From the NCBI GenBank assembly GCA_041914785.1, contig JAYSCT010000004.1:7647-71646 (forward strand): a stretch of DNA of 64,000 nt. The letters run 5' to 3'. Below, in pieces: positions 33,145 to 42,112 of this stretch. Source of the DNA: Pelomonas sp041914785. GTDB taxonomy: Bacteria > Pseudomonadota > Gammaproteobacteria > Burkholderiales > Burkholderiaceae_C. The first letter of the stretch is position 1, and every line of letters starts with the position of its first letter. The notes under the pieces were generated by a model. The model had not been told where the DNA came from. It ran no database searches and worked only from the letters and a program-made list of their open reading frames with translations. The position numbers and the translations under genes were made by a program.

Positions 33145-35468
33145 GCAACACCAACGTCCTGGAGGCCAAGCTGCGGCCGCCTATTGAGCTGTGGAGTGCC
33201 TACGTTGCCTTCGGATGCGCCCTGGTGGCCATCGTGGCGCCCTGGGCGCTCATGATGCCCTGGCAGCTCGGCTGGATCACGGGCCTGATCGCCGGCGGCT
33301 TCGGCGTTATGCGCGCCCGCCAGGCCTTCGAGGTCCTGCGCTACCAGCACGGACTGAAGCACTGCAAGATCACCCGGATCGCACCCCACAAGATCCCGGT
33401 CGCCAAAGAGGATCATTACCTCGGTGAAGGCTTTGCCTGGGGTCAGTTGCACACCCAGCGCCGCGTGGACGCCAGCCGTCCCGACGCCCAGCCGTTCATC
33501 ACGCCATCCGAGCGCGAGATGGCCCTGCGCAAGGCCGGCGCCAAGCTCGGCAGCTGGGCCGAGCAGCGCCTGCAGGACCGCAAGCCCGTGGTCTCCAAGA
33601 TCGCGGTCGCGGCCAAGTACGTCGTCGAGGCGCCGTACTGGTGGAACCCGCTGCAACAGCAGGTGGACCTCGGCGGCACGCCTATCCTGCATGGCGTGGG
33701 CTTCGATGAGGCCCCGGTCAAGCTGCGCCAGTCCGAGCGCAACGGTCACATGATCGTCAAGGGCACGACCCGCGTCGGCAAGACGCGCATGCTCGAGCTC
33801 AACGCCACCCAGGACATTCACGCGGGCCATGTCACGGTCGTGGTGGACCCCAAGGGGGACGCGGACCTGATGCTGCGCATGTACGCCGAGGCGGCCCGCG
33901 CAGGGCGCCTGGACCAGTTCTACATCTTCCACCTGGGCTACCCCGAGATCTCCGCCCGCTACAACGGCATCGGCAACTTCTCGCGCATCACCGAGGTCGC
34001 CAGCCGCGCCACCAACGCCCTGCCCTCCGCCGGCAACTCGGCCGCGTTCAAGGAGTTCAGCTGGCGCTTCAGCAACCTCGTCGCCCAGGCGCAGGTCGCG
34101 CTCGGCCGCGTGCCGACCTACGAGACGCTGCTCAGCGACATCACGAGCATCGACGCGCTGTTCGTCGACTACGCCCAGCTGGCCCTCACGAGGGCCGAGG
34201 CTGCCGGCCAGGTCAAGGGCTGGAAGGACAAGGTCGACGGTCTTGCGGACCGCATCTCGGGCGACAAGAAGTTCCCCGTGCCACGCGCCCTGGCCGACCG
34301 ATCGCCCGGCCTCGTCGCGCTGGTGCTGTACATCAAGGAAGCCCGTCTGGTGGAGCCGGTACTCAACGGCTTGGCCACCGCCGTCTCCTACGAGAAGTCC
34401 TTCTTCGAGAAGATCATCGCGTCCCTGGGGCCGTTCCTGGAGAAGCTGACCACCGGCGCCGTTGGCAAGCTGATCAGCCCGGACTACTTCGACGAGTCCG
34501 ACCCACGGCCCATCTTCGACTGGATGACCATCATCCGCCAGGGCGGCATCGTCTATGCCGGCCTGGATGCCTTGTCCGACTCCGTGGTGGCGGGCGCCGT
34601 GGGCAACTCCATGCTCGCGGACCTCGTCTCGGTAGGCGGCAAGCTCTACAAGACCGGCATCGACCCGCACCGCCCGGACGGCAAGGTGATCCTGCCCACC
34701 ATCTGCTGCCACTTCGACGAGGTGAACGAGATCTGCGGCCCCGAGTTCGTGCCCATGGTCAACAAGCTCGGCGGCGCGGGCTTCCGCATCACGGCCTACA
34801 CGCAGTCCATCGCCGACTTCGAGGCCAAGACCGGCTCTACCGCCAAGGCCAACCAGATCCTGGACAACTTCAACCACGTGGTCATGTTCCGGGTGCGGTC
34901 GACCAACACCGCCAACCTGATCGCCGAACAAATGCCCCAGGTCGACGTGCAGACCCTGACCGTGGTCTCTGGCGTCACCGACACGGCGGCCGATGGCAGC
35001 GGCACCGACTTCCTGTCCCGCAATGAGGACCGGGTGGGCTCAACCAAGGTGCCGCTCATCACTGCCGCCGACATCCTGCAGCTCCCCAAGGGCCAAGCCT
35101 TCGCGCTGCTGGAGGGCAACCGGCTCTTCAAGATCCGCGTGCCCCTGCCGGACAACCGCGACGACCCGTTCATTCCGCCGTCCCTGATGCAGGTCGCCGA
35201 GCAGATGAAGGTCCGCTATCGCACCTCGGAAACCTGGTGGAAGGAAAGCGACTGGCTGGGTGACCACCCGCTCGGCGCGGCCGCCGCGGCAACGGGCTTG
35301 ATCGCGCAGGACCTCAGCAGCTGGGCTCCGGGCGCCAAGGATGGCACGCGCACCGCTGAGGCTGATGCAGCAGCCTCAGCTGCTGCTGCCGGGGCGCCGG
35401 CCACGCCGGCGTCCGACGATGCGTTCGCAGCAGCCCGCGAGCTGGCCTTCGAGGAGGGTGACCAATGA
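33141..35468 (+). CDS. traD: Type IV coupling protein TraD (SXT/TOL subfamily)
   Basis: This 775-residue ATPase links the relaxosome to the transfer channel. Two N-terminal membrane helices lie at about 19-40 and 43-57. Walker A is GTTRVGKT (208-215) and Walker B is VVVDPKGD (about 233-240). Conserved downstream segments include FDEVNEICGPEFVPMVNKLG and ITAYTQSIADFEAKTG, typical of TraD/VirD4 proteins. The last 60 residues are Ala-rich and variable, as in other coupling proteins whose tails contact the relaxosome. Overlaps of four bases at both ends fix its place in the operon. Confidence 0.95.
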   Translation: MSNTNVLEAKLRPPIELWSAYVAFGCALVAIVAPWALMMPWQLGWITGLIAGGFGVMRARQAFEVLRYQHGLKHCKITRIAPHKIPVAKEDHYLGEGFAWGQLHTQRRVDASRPDAQPFITPSEREMALRKAGAKLGSWAEQRLQDRKPVVSKIAVAAKYVVEAPYWWNPLQQQVDLGGTPILHGVGFDEAPVKLRQSERNGHMIVKGTTRVGKTRMLELNATQDIHAGHVTVVVDPKGDADLMLRMYAEAARAGRLDQFYIFHLGYPEISARYNGIGNFSRITEVASRATNALPSAGNSAAFKEFSWRFSNLVAQAQVALGRVPTYETLLSDITSIDALFVDYAQLALTRAEAAGQVKGWKDKVDGLADRISGDKKFPVPRALADRSPGLVALVLYIKEARLVEPVLNGLATAVSYEKSFFEKIIASLGPFLEKLTTGAVGKLISPDYFDESDPRPIFDWMTIIRQGGIVYAGLDALSDSVVAGAVGNSMLADLVSVGGKLYKTGIDPHRPDGKVILPTICCHFDEVNEICGPEFVPMVNKLGGAGFRITAYTQSIADFEAKTGSTAKANQILDNFNHVVMFRVRSTNTANLIAEQMPQVDVQTLTVVSGVTDTAADGSGTDFLSRNEDRVGSTKVPLITAADILQLPKGQAFALLEGNRLFKIRVPLPDNRDDPFIPPSLMQVAEQMKVRYRTSETWWKESDWLGDHPLGAAAAATGLIAQDLSSWAPGAKDGTRTAEADAAASAAAAGAPATPASDDAFAAARELAFEEGDQ

Positions 35469-36211
35469 AGCCGGCCGGGACCGTCAAGCCGCGCGCCGTC
35501 AGCGAGCGCGGGCCCGTCGTGCTGGTCATGGAGCTGGTCTTCGGCCTGCTGTTCATGACGATGGCCAGCTGGGGCATCGGCGTCCTCATCGAGATCATTG
35601 GCTGCTACACGCTCTGGGAGGACCAGGGCGAGCACCACATCCAGTCGCTGGTGAAGGAAGACCTGGGCTACATCGCCGCCGCCCCGCGTTCCGTGCTGAT
35701 CGACGACACCACGGGGTTCGCCAAGACCATCGTTGAAGCGGTCACCTATCCCTACGAGCGGCTCGGCGCGATCCGCTTCTACCGGAACCAGCTCAAGGCC
35801 GAAGGGCGCCAGGTGCAGGGCGGCCTCAGCAAAGGCATGAACGCCGCCGCGACGTCGCTGATGGGCGAACTCTCCCGGTACATCCTGATCTCGATGTTCG
35901 TGCTGCAGGACGTGCTGTTGCGCATGTCCATCGCGCTCTTCGCGCTTCCAGCCTTCCTGCTCGCCTGCGTGCTAGGCGCCGTCGACGGCCTCATGCGGCG
36001 CGACCTGCGCCGCTGGGGCGGAGGCCGGGAAAGCTCCTTCGTCTACCACCACGCCAAGAAGTTCGCCATCTGGGCGCTCACCGGCGGATTCGTCTTCTAC
36101 CTGTCCTGGCCGTTCGGCAACTTCAACCCGGCCTACATGGTGCTGATCTTCACCGTGCTGGTGGCCTACACGCTGTCGACCGCCCTGAGCGCCTTCAAGA
36201 AGTACGTCTGA
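35465..36211 (+). CDS. ICE membrane protein of the TIGR03747 (PFL_4697) family
   Basis: The 248-residue polytopic protein has about four membrane helices: GPVVLVMELVFGLLFMTMAS, ILISMFVLQDVLLRMSIALF continuing into ALPAFLLACVLGAVDGLM, KKFAIWALTGGFVFYLSW, and YMVLIFTVLVAYTLS. The order traD, TIGR03747, RAQPRD is diagnostic of this ICE class. It overlaps traD by ATGA. It probably partners the coupling protein at the inner membrane. Confidence 0.9.
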   Translation: MKPAGTVKPRAVSERGPVVLVMELVFGLLFMTMASWGIGVLIEIIGCYTLWEDQGEHHIQSLVKEDLGYIAAAPRSVLIDDTTGFAKTIVEAVTYPYERLGAIRFYRNQLKAEGRQVQGGLSKGMNAAATSLMGELSRYILISMFVLQDVLLRMSIALFALPAFLLACVLGAVDGLMRRDLRRWGGGRESSFVYHHAKKFAIWALTGGFVFYLSWPFGNFNPAYMVLIFTVLVAYTLSTALSAFKKYV

Positions 36212-36228
36212 CCCAACAAGGAGCTGCC

Positions 36229-36579
36229 ATGCCCCACATCACTCCCACAACGGCCCCGAACGTCAACCGCAGGACCTGGGCGCTGCGCGCCCTGGCCCTC
36301 ACCGTGTTGGTCTCCGCCGCGGTCATGGCCATGCGGCCCGCCTCGGCCGACGAGGACTCGGAGCGCGAGCAGTTGGCCCGCATCAGCTATGAGCTGCAGC
36401 GCCTGCAGTCGATGGTCGATGAGGCCAGCCGACGCTCGCCGACCGGTCAACGCATCAGCTTCCGCTACGAGTGGCTCAAGCGGGACCTGGCGCTGGTTCA
36501 GCGCGGCGTGGACGATCACCTCGACGCGCCACGCCAGCCACGCTCCATCCCCCCGCTTCGCGGCGAGTACCGCCAGTAA
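36229..36579 (+). CDS. RAQPRD-family ICE protein (TIGR01690)
   Basis: The 116-residue exported protein has a hydrophobic signal (LRALALTVLVSAAVMAM) and the helical mature region of the family (EREQLARISYELQRLQSMVD). The C-terminal hallmark is present in the form QPRSIPPLRGEYR, preceded by RYEWLKRDLALVQRGVDDHL. It is a small periplasmic component with unknown exact role, always encoded between TIGR03747 and TIGR03758 genes. Confidence 0.9.
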   Translation: MPHITPTTAPNVNRRTWALRALALTVLVSAAVMAMRPASADEDSEREQLARISYELQRLQSMVDEASRRSPTGQRISFRYEWLKRDLALVQRGVDDHLDAPRQPRSIPPLRGEYRQ

Positions 36580-36612
36580 GCAAAGGGACCTGGAACAACG
36601 TCTGCCTCAGCC

Positions 36613-36846
36613 ATGAACGCGATCACCAACGCCTTCACTGCCGGATCAGGGCACTCAGCCGCCGTCATGGCCGCCTTGCTCGCCCTGTTGGTCGGCGCGG
36701 TGTTCGTCTCGCTTGTCGGCCACGTGCTGCTGGGTCTTTGGGAGAACCACCAGGCCGGTCGGATCGACAGCCGTGAGGCGTTCAGTCACGCACTGCGCAT
36801 CGCCGTGCTGGCGACCTTCCTGCTGGTCTTGTTGGTCACGAACTGA
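36613..36846 (+). CDS. ICE membrane protein of the TIGR03758 (PFL_4701) family
   Basis: The 77-residue protein contains two membrane helices (AVMAALLALLVGAVFVSLVG and ALRIAVLATFLLVLLVTN) joined by a short loop, a pilin-like or TraL-like size and layout. Following genes encode similar small membrane proteins, the usual arrangement. About 240 bases without a gene follow; they contain a 7-bp palindrome (GAACCAG/CTGGTTC, 36950-36965) and nothing else that I recognise. Confidence 0.88.
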   Translation: MNAITNAFTAGSGHSAAVMAALLALLVGAVFVSLVGHVLLGLWENHQAGRIDSREAFSHALRIAVLATFLLVLLVTN

Positions 36847-37086
36847 GCCAGGGAACCATGTTTCTGCACATCCACACCGACCAAACAGGCCGCCGCTGTG
36901 CGCCCTGGACTCAACGCCCGCCCTAACGCCGGCGTCGGGACGATCCGTTGAACCAGAGCTGGTTCGCGGCCGCCACCCGACAGGGCGTGTCCGCCCGCCG
37001 TTCCCCGACGACCCCTCAATGCGGATGCCGGTGCCACGCGGCGCGCCGCACGGATGTCCTTTTGCCTCAACTTCTGGAGTGACCTT

Positions 37087-37479
37087 ATGTTCAAGCAACT
37101 CTTCATCTCCCTGCGCCATCGCCTCGCGCTGCTGGCCAAGAAGGGCCGTTCCTTCAAGACCCCGCTGGTTATCGGCGCACTGACCCTGATGGTGCATCCG
37201 GCCTTCGCCGACCTCCCCACCGCCATCCAGCCGCAAGGTGTGAACGCCGGCGACATGCCCGGCCTGTGGCGTGCCCTGCTGAAGGCCGGCGTCGCCGTCA
37301 TCGTGCTCGGCATCGGCGCCGTCGCCTTCTACAAGATTCCCATGGGCGCCCTCAAGAAGTGGGAGGAATACCGCGACGGCCGCGCCGAAATCGCCGAGGT
37401 GAAGGAGTACTTCATCTGGGGTTCGATCGTCCTGGTGGCCATCGTCGCCATCCTGACGACCGCCGCCAGCATCCTCTGA
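37087..37479 (+). CDS. ICE membrane protein of the TIGR03745 (PFL_4702) family
   Basis: ATG 37087 lies after a GGAG site and gives 130 residues. A cleavable signal (about 20-41, ending HPAFA) and two membrane helices (LLKAGVAVIVLGIGAVAFYK and YFIWGSIVLVAIVAILTTA) leave a short mature protein of pilin type. In this ICE class it is taken to be the conjugative pilin candidate (VirB2/TraA-like in plan), an inference from size and topology. Confidence 0.88.
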   Translation: MFKQLFISLRHRLALLAKKGRSFKTPLVIGALTLMVHPAFADLPTAIQPQGVNAGDMPGLWRALLKAGVAVIVLGIGAVAFYKIPMGALKKWEEYRDGRAEIAEVKEYFIWGSIVLVAIVAILTTAASIL

Positions 37480-37501
37480 CGCCACGCCCGGCTCGCCTGC
37501 C

Positions 37502-37942
37502 ATGAGCAAGACGCGCAAGGATCAACAGGCCGCATCTGCAGAGGCGTCGGGCGCTCACGCGCCGACGCACGACCTGCAGGCTGAGCGTGCACCGATGACC
37601 GACCGCGTCAACGTCGAGCCGCCCATCATGAACGGCATGACCGCCAGCGAGGCCAAGATCGTCGGCTCGCTGGCATTGGTCGCCAACCTCATCGTGGGCG
37701 GCGTCGCGGCCTTCGCGATCGGCATCTGGCAGGTGCTGCTGGGCTTCGCCGTCGTCGGCACGCTGGCCGTCGTCTGGCGCACTTCCATCTGGCTCGCCTC
37801 CACCAAGCGGGGCAAGCCGGATGGCTTCCACATCCAGCGCATGCGGCTCTGGGCCGCGCGCAAGGGCTTCGGCAGCGCCCAGTTCATCTCCCACGACAGC
37901 GCGTGGGAGCTGGGCCGGCCAATGCCCGGCCGCAAGCGCTGA
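37502..37942 (+). CDS. Conjugative transfer protein of the TIGR03750 family
   Basis: The 146-residue protein has a polar N-terminus and the conserved core VNVEPPIMNGMTASEA, followed by two membrane helices (IVGSLALVANLIVGGVAAFA and VLLGFAVVGTLAVVWRTS) and a basic C-terminal region (HIQRMRLWAARKGFG). It is comparable to TraL/VirB3 proteins in size, topology and operon position next to the pilin-like gene. Confidence 0.9.
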   Translation: MSKTRKDQQAASAEASGAHAPTHDLQAERAPMTDRVNVEPPIMNGMTASEAKIVGSLALVANLIVGGVAAFAIGIWQVLLGFAVVGTLAVVWRTSIWLASTKRGKPDGFHIQRMRLWAARKGFGSAQFISHDSAWELGRPMPGRKR

Positions 37943-37971
37943 TCCCTCACCCCAAGCACCTACGGAACACC

Positions 37972-38706
37972 ATGGGCAAGTACATCGACGCCGTGCGCAA
38001 CCGTGACGGCCGCATCTCCGACCTGAGACGCTCGCTCCTCGTCATCGGCGCCGTGTCCATCGTGGGCATGTTCCTCCTTCAGAGGGTGCCACACCACATT
38101 GCCGTCAACGTGTCGCCGTCGATGCGTGCCGGCGAAGTGATCAACGTCAAGGATGGCGTGGCGCCCGTCCCCTCCCCCAACGTCTACGCCTTCGGCTTCT
38201 ACGTCTGGCAGCAGGTGAATCGCTGGTCCACCGATGGCCGCAAGGACTACGGACAGCAGATCTTCGCCTTCCAGCACTACCTCACGCCGGCGTGCCAGGA
38301 GCAGCTCAAGGCGGACATGAAGGAGCGTTCGGACGCCGGCGAGCTGAGCACCCGGACGCGCTCACTCAACGAAGTGCCCGGCCACACCTACGAGGACTGG
38401 CGCGTGACGCTGCAAAGCGACGACGCCTGGACCGTCAAGCTCGACATGGAGCTGCGGGAGTCCATGGGCGCCATGCCCGTCAAGACTGCCGTGATTCGCT
38501 ACCCGCTGCGCGTGGTCCGCTTCGACGTCGACCGCGAGAAGAACCCCTTCGGCCTGGCCATCGACTGCTTCGGCGCCAACCGCCCCGAACGCCTGCAGGC
38601 CGCTGATCTGGCCAAGGGCGATGGCGGCAAGTCGGCAGCGACCAGCGCCACGCCGGGCCAACCGACGCCCACCCCGGCCACGCTGCCCGGACCGACCGGC
38701 CAATGA
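37972..38706 (+). CDS. ICE protein of the TIGR03746 (PFL_4703) family, TraE/VirB8-like
   Basis: ATG 37972 gives 244 residues: a short cytosolic start, one membrane helix (about 21-37, LLVIGAVSIVGMFLLQ), then a periplasmic domain with FGFYVWQQVNRW, QIFAFQHYLTPACQEQLKAD and a beta-rich end (VIRYPLRVVRFDVDREKNPF). The plan corresponds to VirB8/TraE scaffold proteins that connect inner-membrane and periplasmic parts of the channel. Confidence 0.9.
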   Translation: MGKYIDAVRNRDGRISDLRRSLLVIGAVSIVGMFLLQRVPHHIAVNVSPSMRAGEVINVKDGVAPVPSPNVYAFGFYVWQQVNRWSTDGRKDYGQQIFAFQHYLTPACQEQLKADMKERSDAGELSTRTRSLNEVPGHTYEDWRVTLQSDDAWTVKLDMELRESMGAMPVKTAVIRYPLRVVRFDVDREKNPFGLAIDCFGANRPERLQAADLAKGDGGKSAATSATPGQPTPTPATLPGPTGQ

Positions 38707-38734
38707 CGCCAGCTGGCCAACCAGGAGCTACCAA

Positions 38735-39808
38735 ATGATCCCTGCCCCGACCCTCCTGAGCCGCCTGGCCGCCGTCTGCGCCGCACTGCTGCTCAGCCCG
38801 CTCGCCGCCTCGGCCCAGGTGGAGGTGAAGCCCGTGAAGGCGGCCGCCGCACCCGCAGCCGGCGCGCCAAAGGCCCAGCTCGACATGACGCCGCTGGATC
38901 TCGGAGAAACCGACGACCAGCCGGCCCAACGTGCCCGCCCGCAAGCCACGCCAACGTCAGCCGTTGCCACCGTGAATTCAAGCCCGGCACGCAGCGCCGC
39001 TCGCGTCGCGAGCCCGGCCGTGAGCGACGCCAAAGGCATGGCGCCGGCGTCCGAGGCCATTGAGCGCGTCATCTTTGATCGCAAGCCGGTGCGCGTCGCG
39101 CTGCCCGTCAACCGCGAACGGCTCGTGACCTTCAACCAGCCGGTGGCGCTCAATGCACCTGAGGACATCGCCAGCTACGCCCGGATCAACATCGTTGGCA
39201 AGACGATGTATGTGACCGCCCTGATGCCCTTCGGCTCGGTTCGCGTCTTCGTCGAGCAGCTCGACGGCGAGCAACTGCAGATCCCGCTTGACCTGGTGGC
39301 CGACCGCAGCACGGCCGCCGCGTCGAGCGAGATCCAGATCTTCGGACGCGCCGAGACCCAGCCGAAAAGCGCTGCCACGGCGGCGGCCGGCGCCGGCGAG
39401 AAGTCAAGCGATGCCCGCGCTGCGCGCGACGAGGCCGACGAGGTCTCCATCGACGCCGTGATGCTCACCCGCTACGCGGCACGCCGCCTCTATGCGCCGT
39501 GGCGCCTCACCGGCGGCGACCCGGCAATCCACCAGGTGCCGCTGGAGCTGAAGTCGATTCCCGACCTCTACCGCGGCGCGCGCGTGCAGACCACGCCCAT
39601 CGGCGCCTGGCGGGCCGGATCGCTCTGGGTCACGGCCGTGCGCATGACCAACCTGGAGCCATCCCCCCTGGAGATCCGCCTGGAGGACATCCGCGGCAAC
39701 TGGATCACGTCGACGGCACACAGCGGCGTCCTCGGCCGCGCCGGATCGGAGACGGACACCACGGCCCTCTACCTCGTCTGTGACCGGCCCTTCGAGGCCT
39801 GCCGCTGA
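38735..39808 (+). CDS. ICE protein of the TIGR03749 (PFL_4704) family, TraK/VirB9-like
   Basis: ATG 38735 follows AGGAGC and gives 357 residues with a signal peptide (LLSRLAAVCAALLLSPLAAS). After an Ala-rich linker comes the conserved part: ERVIFDRKPVRVALPVNRER, ARINIVGKTMYVTALMPFG and LTRYAARRLYAPWRLTGGDP. By position between the VirB8-like and VirB10-like genes it should be the outer-membrane-complex component equivalent to TraK/VirB9. Confidence 0.9.
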   Translation: MIPAPTLLSRLAAVCAALLLSPLAASAQVEVKPVKAAAAPAAGAPKAQLDMTPLDLGETDDQPAQRARPQATPTSAVATVNSSPARSAARVASPAVSDAKGMAPASEAIERVIFDRKPVRVALPVNRERLVTFNQPVALNAPEDIASYARINIVGKTMYVTALMPFGSVRVFVEQLDGEQLQIPLDLVADRSTAAASSEIQIFGRAETQPKSAATAAAGAGEKSSDARAARDEADEVSIDAVMLTRYAARRLYAPWRLTGGDPAIHQVPLELKSIPDLYRGARVQTTPIGAWRAGSLWVTAVRMTNLEPSPLEIRLEDIRGNWITSTAHSGVLGRAGSETDTTALYLVCDRPFEACR

Positions 39809-39822
39809 TCCCGGAGCACGTC

Positions 39823-41487
39823 ATGGCACTCCCTCGCAACAAACTCGTTCCGGTACTGGCCGTCATCGGCCTGGTCATCGTCGGCTTCATCATCTGGAAG
39901 CAGGTTCGTGGCGGGCCGGTCAAGGCCGGCCCTGAAATGACGGCCATCCCGGACCCGGGGCGCCCGGATTCCAAAGCCCTGCCCGCCGACGCCGACAGCC
40001 CGGCAGAGACGATGCGCACCGTCGTCGCCGCGAACACCGAGCTGCGCCGCCAGGTCCAGAGCCAAATGGACGAGAACGCACGGCTGCGCAGCGCCATCAA
40101 GGGGAACCGCGGGGACCTCGATTCCCTCGTCCGTGAGCAGGTGCGCGCCGAACTGGAGAAGGCGCGCCCGGCCGCCACCGAGGCGGCGGCCAGCGCGCCA
40201 GCGCGGTCCATCGATCCGGTGGACGCCGCCGGCGCCGCTGCCACCGACCCGCCACGTCGCAAGAACGTGCTGGACAAGCTGGGCGATACCTTCAGCCAGG
40301 CCACCGACAGCGCCGGCCAGCTCGTGGACCAGCTCAAGGGCCGCCAAGGCGTCCTGCAGGGCAGCGATACCGCCTCGGAAAGCCAGTCGCGCAATGCCCA
40401 GGCCGGCCGGCCTCGGCCGGAGGGCGTGCCGGGTGGTCTCGGCTACGAAGACGGCGCCGAGCCGCGCAGCGTGACCTACAAGGTGTTCGCGCCGATGGGC
40501 TATGCCGAGAGCAAGGAACGCGGCCCGAACGGTCAGACCGGCACCCTCGTGCGGGCTCGCCTGGGCGCCGCACCTGTGGCCCCGCAGACGGCCGCCGTCA
40601 CACAGCAGCCGGACGTGCTGGCCAACCCGCGTGCCGAGCCGCCGCTCGTCCCGTTCTACACGATTCCCCAGAACGCGACCCTGACCCGGGTCACGACGAT
40701 GACCTCGCTCATCGGTCGGGTGCCGATCGACGGCAAGGTGACCGACCCGATGCAGTTCAAGCTGCTCATCGGCCGCGAGAACCTGGCCGCCAGCGGCATG
40801 TTCGTGCCTGACGAGATCTCCGGCATCGTCGTGTCGGGCATCGCGATCGGCGACATGGCCATGTCGTGCTCGGAAGGCCACATCTACTCGCTGACCTTCG
40901 TCTTCGAGGACGGCACCATCCGCACCGTCAACGCCGACAGCAAGGGGGGCTCCGGTGGCTCATCAGGCGGCGCGGGCATGTCGATGGGTGGAGGAGCCGG
41001 GGCGTCGGGTGGCAGCGTGAACAGCGGCGCCGCCGGCGGCCGCCGCCCGCTCGGCTACATCTCCGACCTCTGGGGCAACCCCTGCATCGCAGGACGCTTC
41101 GTCACCAACGCGCCGTCCTACCTGACGGACATCGTCGGCCTGCGCTCCCTGGGCGTCGCCTCCCGTGCCTACGCCGCTGCGCAGACCTCGACGACGACCA
41201 ACGGCGTCACCGGCGGCGACACCACGTCCGTGACCGGCAGCCGCGGCGCCTACGTGATGGGCCAAGCCGCCGCCGGCGCGACCGACGAAGTGACCAACTG
41301 GCTGCTGCAGCGGCTCAAGAACAGCTTCGATGCCGTCGTCACACCGGCCGGCCAGAAGGTCGTGGTGCACATCGACCAGGAAATCGCGATCGACAAGGCG
41401 CCCAACGGACGCCGACTGGATCACCGCCGCCTCTCCTCACAAGCCGCCCGCGAGAAGGGCACTGGAGCACCCTATGGCCTCGACTGA
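39823..41487 (+). CDS. ICE protein of the TIGR03752 (PFL_4705) family, TraB/VirB10-like
   Basis: The 554-residue protein has one N-terminal membrane helix (about 6-26, LVPVLAVIGLVIVGFIIW), a coiled coil (about 65-90), a Pro-rich spacer, and a C-terminal beta-rich TraB/VirB10 core from about residue 270 (FYTIPQNATLTRVTTMTSLI, then VPIDGKVTDPMQFKLLIGRE, then FVTNAPSYLTDIVGL). VirB10-like proteins span both membranes and sense ATPase activity. A Gly/Ser-rich insert (about 375-405) interrupts the core. Its last 14 bases overlap the lipoprotein gene. Confidence 0.92.
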   Translation: MALPRNKLVPVLAVIGLVIVGFIIWKQVRGGPVKAGPEMTAIPDPGRPDSKALPADADSPAETMRTVVAANTELRRQVQSQMDENARLRSAIKGNRGDLDSLVREQVRAELEKARPAATEAAASAPARSIDPVDAAGAAATDPPRRKNVLDKLGDTFSQATDSAGQLVDQLKGRQGVLQGSDTASESQSRNAQAGRPRPEGVPGGLGYEDGAEPRSVTYKVFAPMGYAESKERGPNGQTGTLVRARLGAAPVAPQTAAVTQQPDVLANPRAEPPLVPFYTIPQNATLTRVTTMTSLIGRVPIDGKVTDPMQFKLLIGRENLAASGMFVPDEISGIVVSGIAIGDMAMSCSEGHIYSLTFVFEDGTIRTVNADSKGGSGGSSGGAGMSMGGGAGASGGSVNSGAAGGRRPLGYISDLWGNPCIAGRFVTNAPSYLTDIVGLRSLGVASRAYAAAQTSTTTNGVTGGDTTSVTGSRGAYVMGQAAAGATDEVTNWLLQRLKNSFDAVVTPAGQKVVVHIDQEIAIDKAPNGRRLDHRRLSSQAAREKGTGAPYGLD

Positions 41488-42076
41488 ACGTTTCACCCTG
41501 GCCGCAGGCCTCGCCGCCGCTGCGCTGCTGTCGGCCTGCAGTGTGACCGGTCCGCGCAGCTCCCCTCTGCCGCAAGACGGCAAGACCATCACCGAGGTCT
41601 ACAAGGAGCACACCCGCTCCGAGGGCGCCGGTGCCGGCGCGGCCGAGCCGCGCGAGCGCCTGCAGGAGCGCGACACCAGCACCCGGCGGGCGCCCGAATC
41701 GCAAGGTTCGCAGGGCGATGTCGCTGCTGGCCTGCGGCCGACTGCGTACGCCAGCCAGATCCAGCCCATGCAGCAGCGCTTCCAGCGTCTGCCGAACCCC
41801 GACCTGGTCATGTACGTGCACCCGCACCTGGCCAAGGGCCGCTACCCGGTGCCCGGCTACCTCACGGTCTTCCCGATGTACGAGACCGTCGAGTACGCGC
41901 TGCCGGGCGAGGTCGCCCCCACGCGTGGCGTCATGGCCGACGTGCCGCCGATGCGCAACGCGCTGGGCGTCGAGTTCGACGTCGCGGCCGAGCCGCCGCC
42001 GGCCCAGAAGCCGGCAGCGGCCGCGCGGCCCGTGGCGCGCGCTGGCGGTGATCGCGACGTGGCCGCAGCGCGCTGA
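41474..42076 (+). CDS. Conjugative transfer lipoprotein (TIGR03751 family)
   Basis: ATG 41474 opens a 200-residue protein with a lipoprotein signal and lipobox LLSAC, with the lipidated Cys at residue 22. The family segment TITEVYKEH follows, then a variable region and the conserved FQRLPNPDLVMYVHPHLA and VPGYLTVFPMYETVEYALPG. It is a TraV/VirB7-like outer membrane lipoprotein stabilising the core complex with the VirB9- and VirB10-like neighbours. Confidence 0.92.
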   Translation: MASTERFTLAAGLAAAALLSACSVTGPRSSPLPQDGKTITEVYKEHTRSEGAGAGAAEPRERLQERDTSTRRAPESQGSQGDVAAGLRPTAYASQIQPMQQRFQRLPNPDLVMYVHPHLAKGRYPVPGYLTVFPMYETVEYALPGEVAPTRGVMADVPPMRNALGVEFDVAAEPPPAQKPAAAARPVARAGGDRDVAAAR

Positions 42077-42112
42077 AGCAGCACCGCACTGGATCGACTC
42101 CCGGACAAGCGC

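Noticed and set aside
36713..37183. 156-codon frame over the gap after the TIGR03758 gene
   Set aside because: It starts inside one conserved gene and ends inside the next in another frame; composition is that of a shadow.
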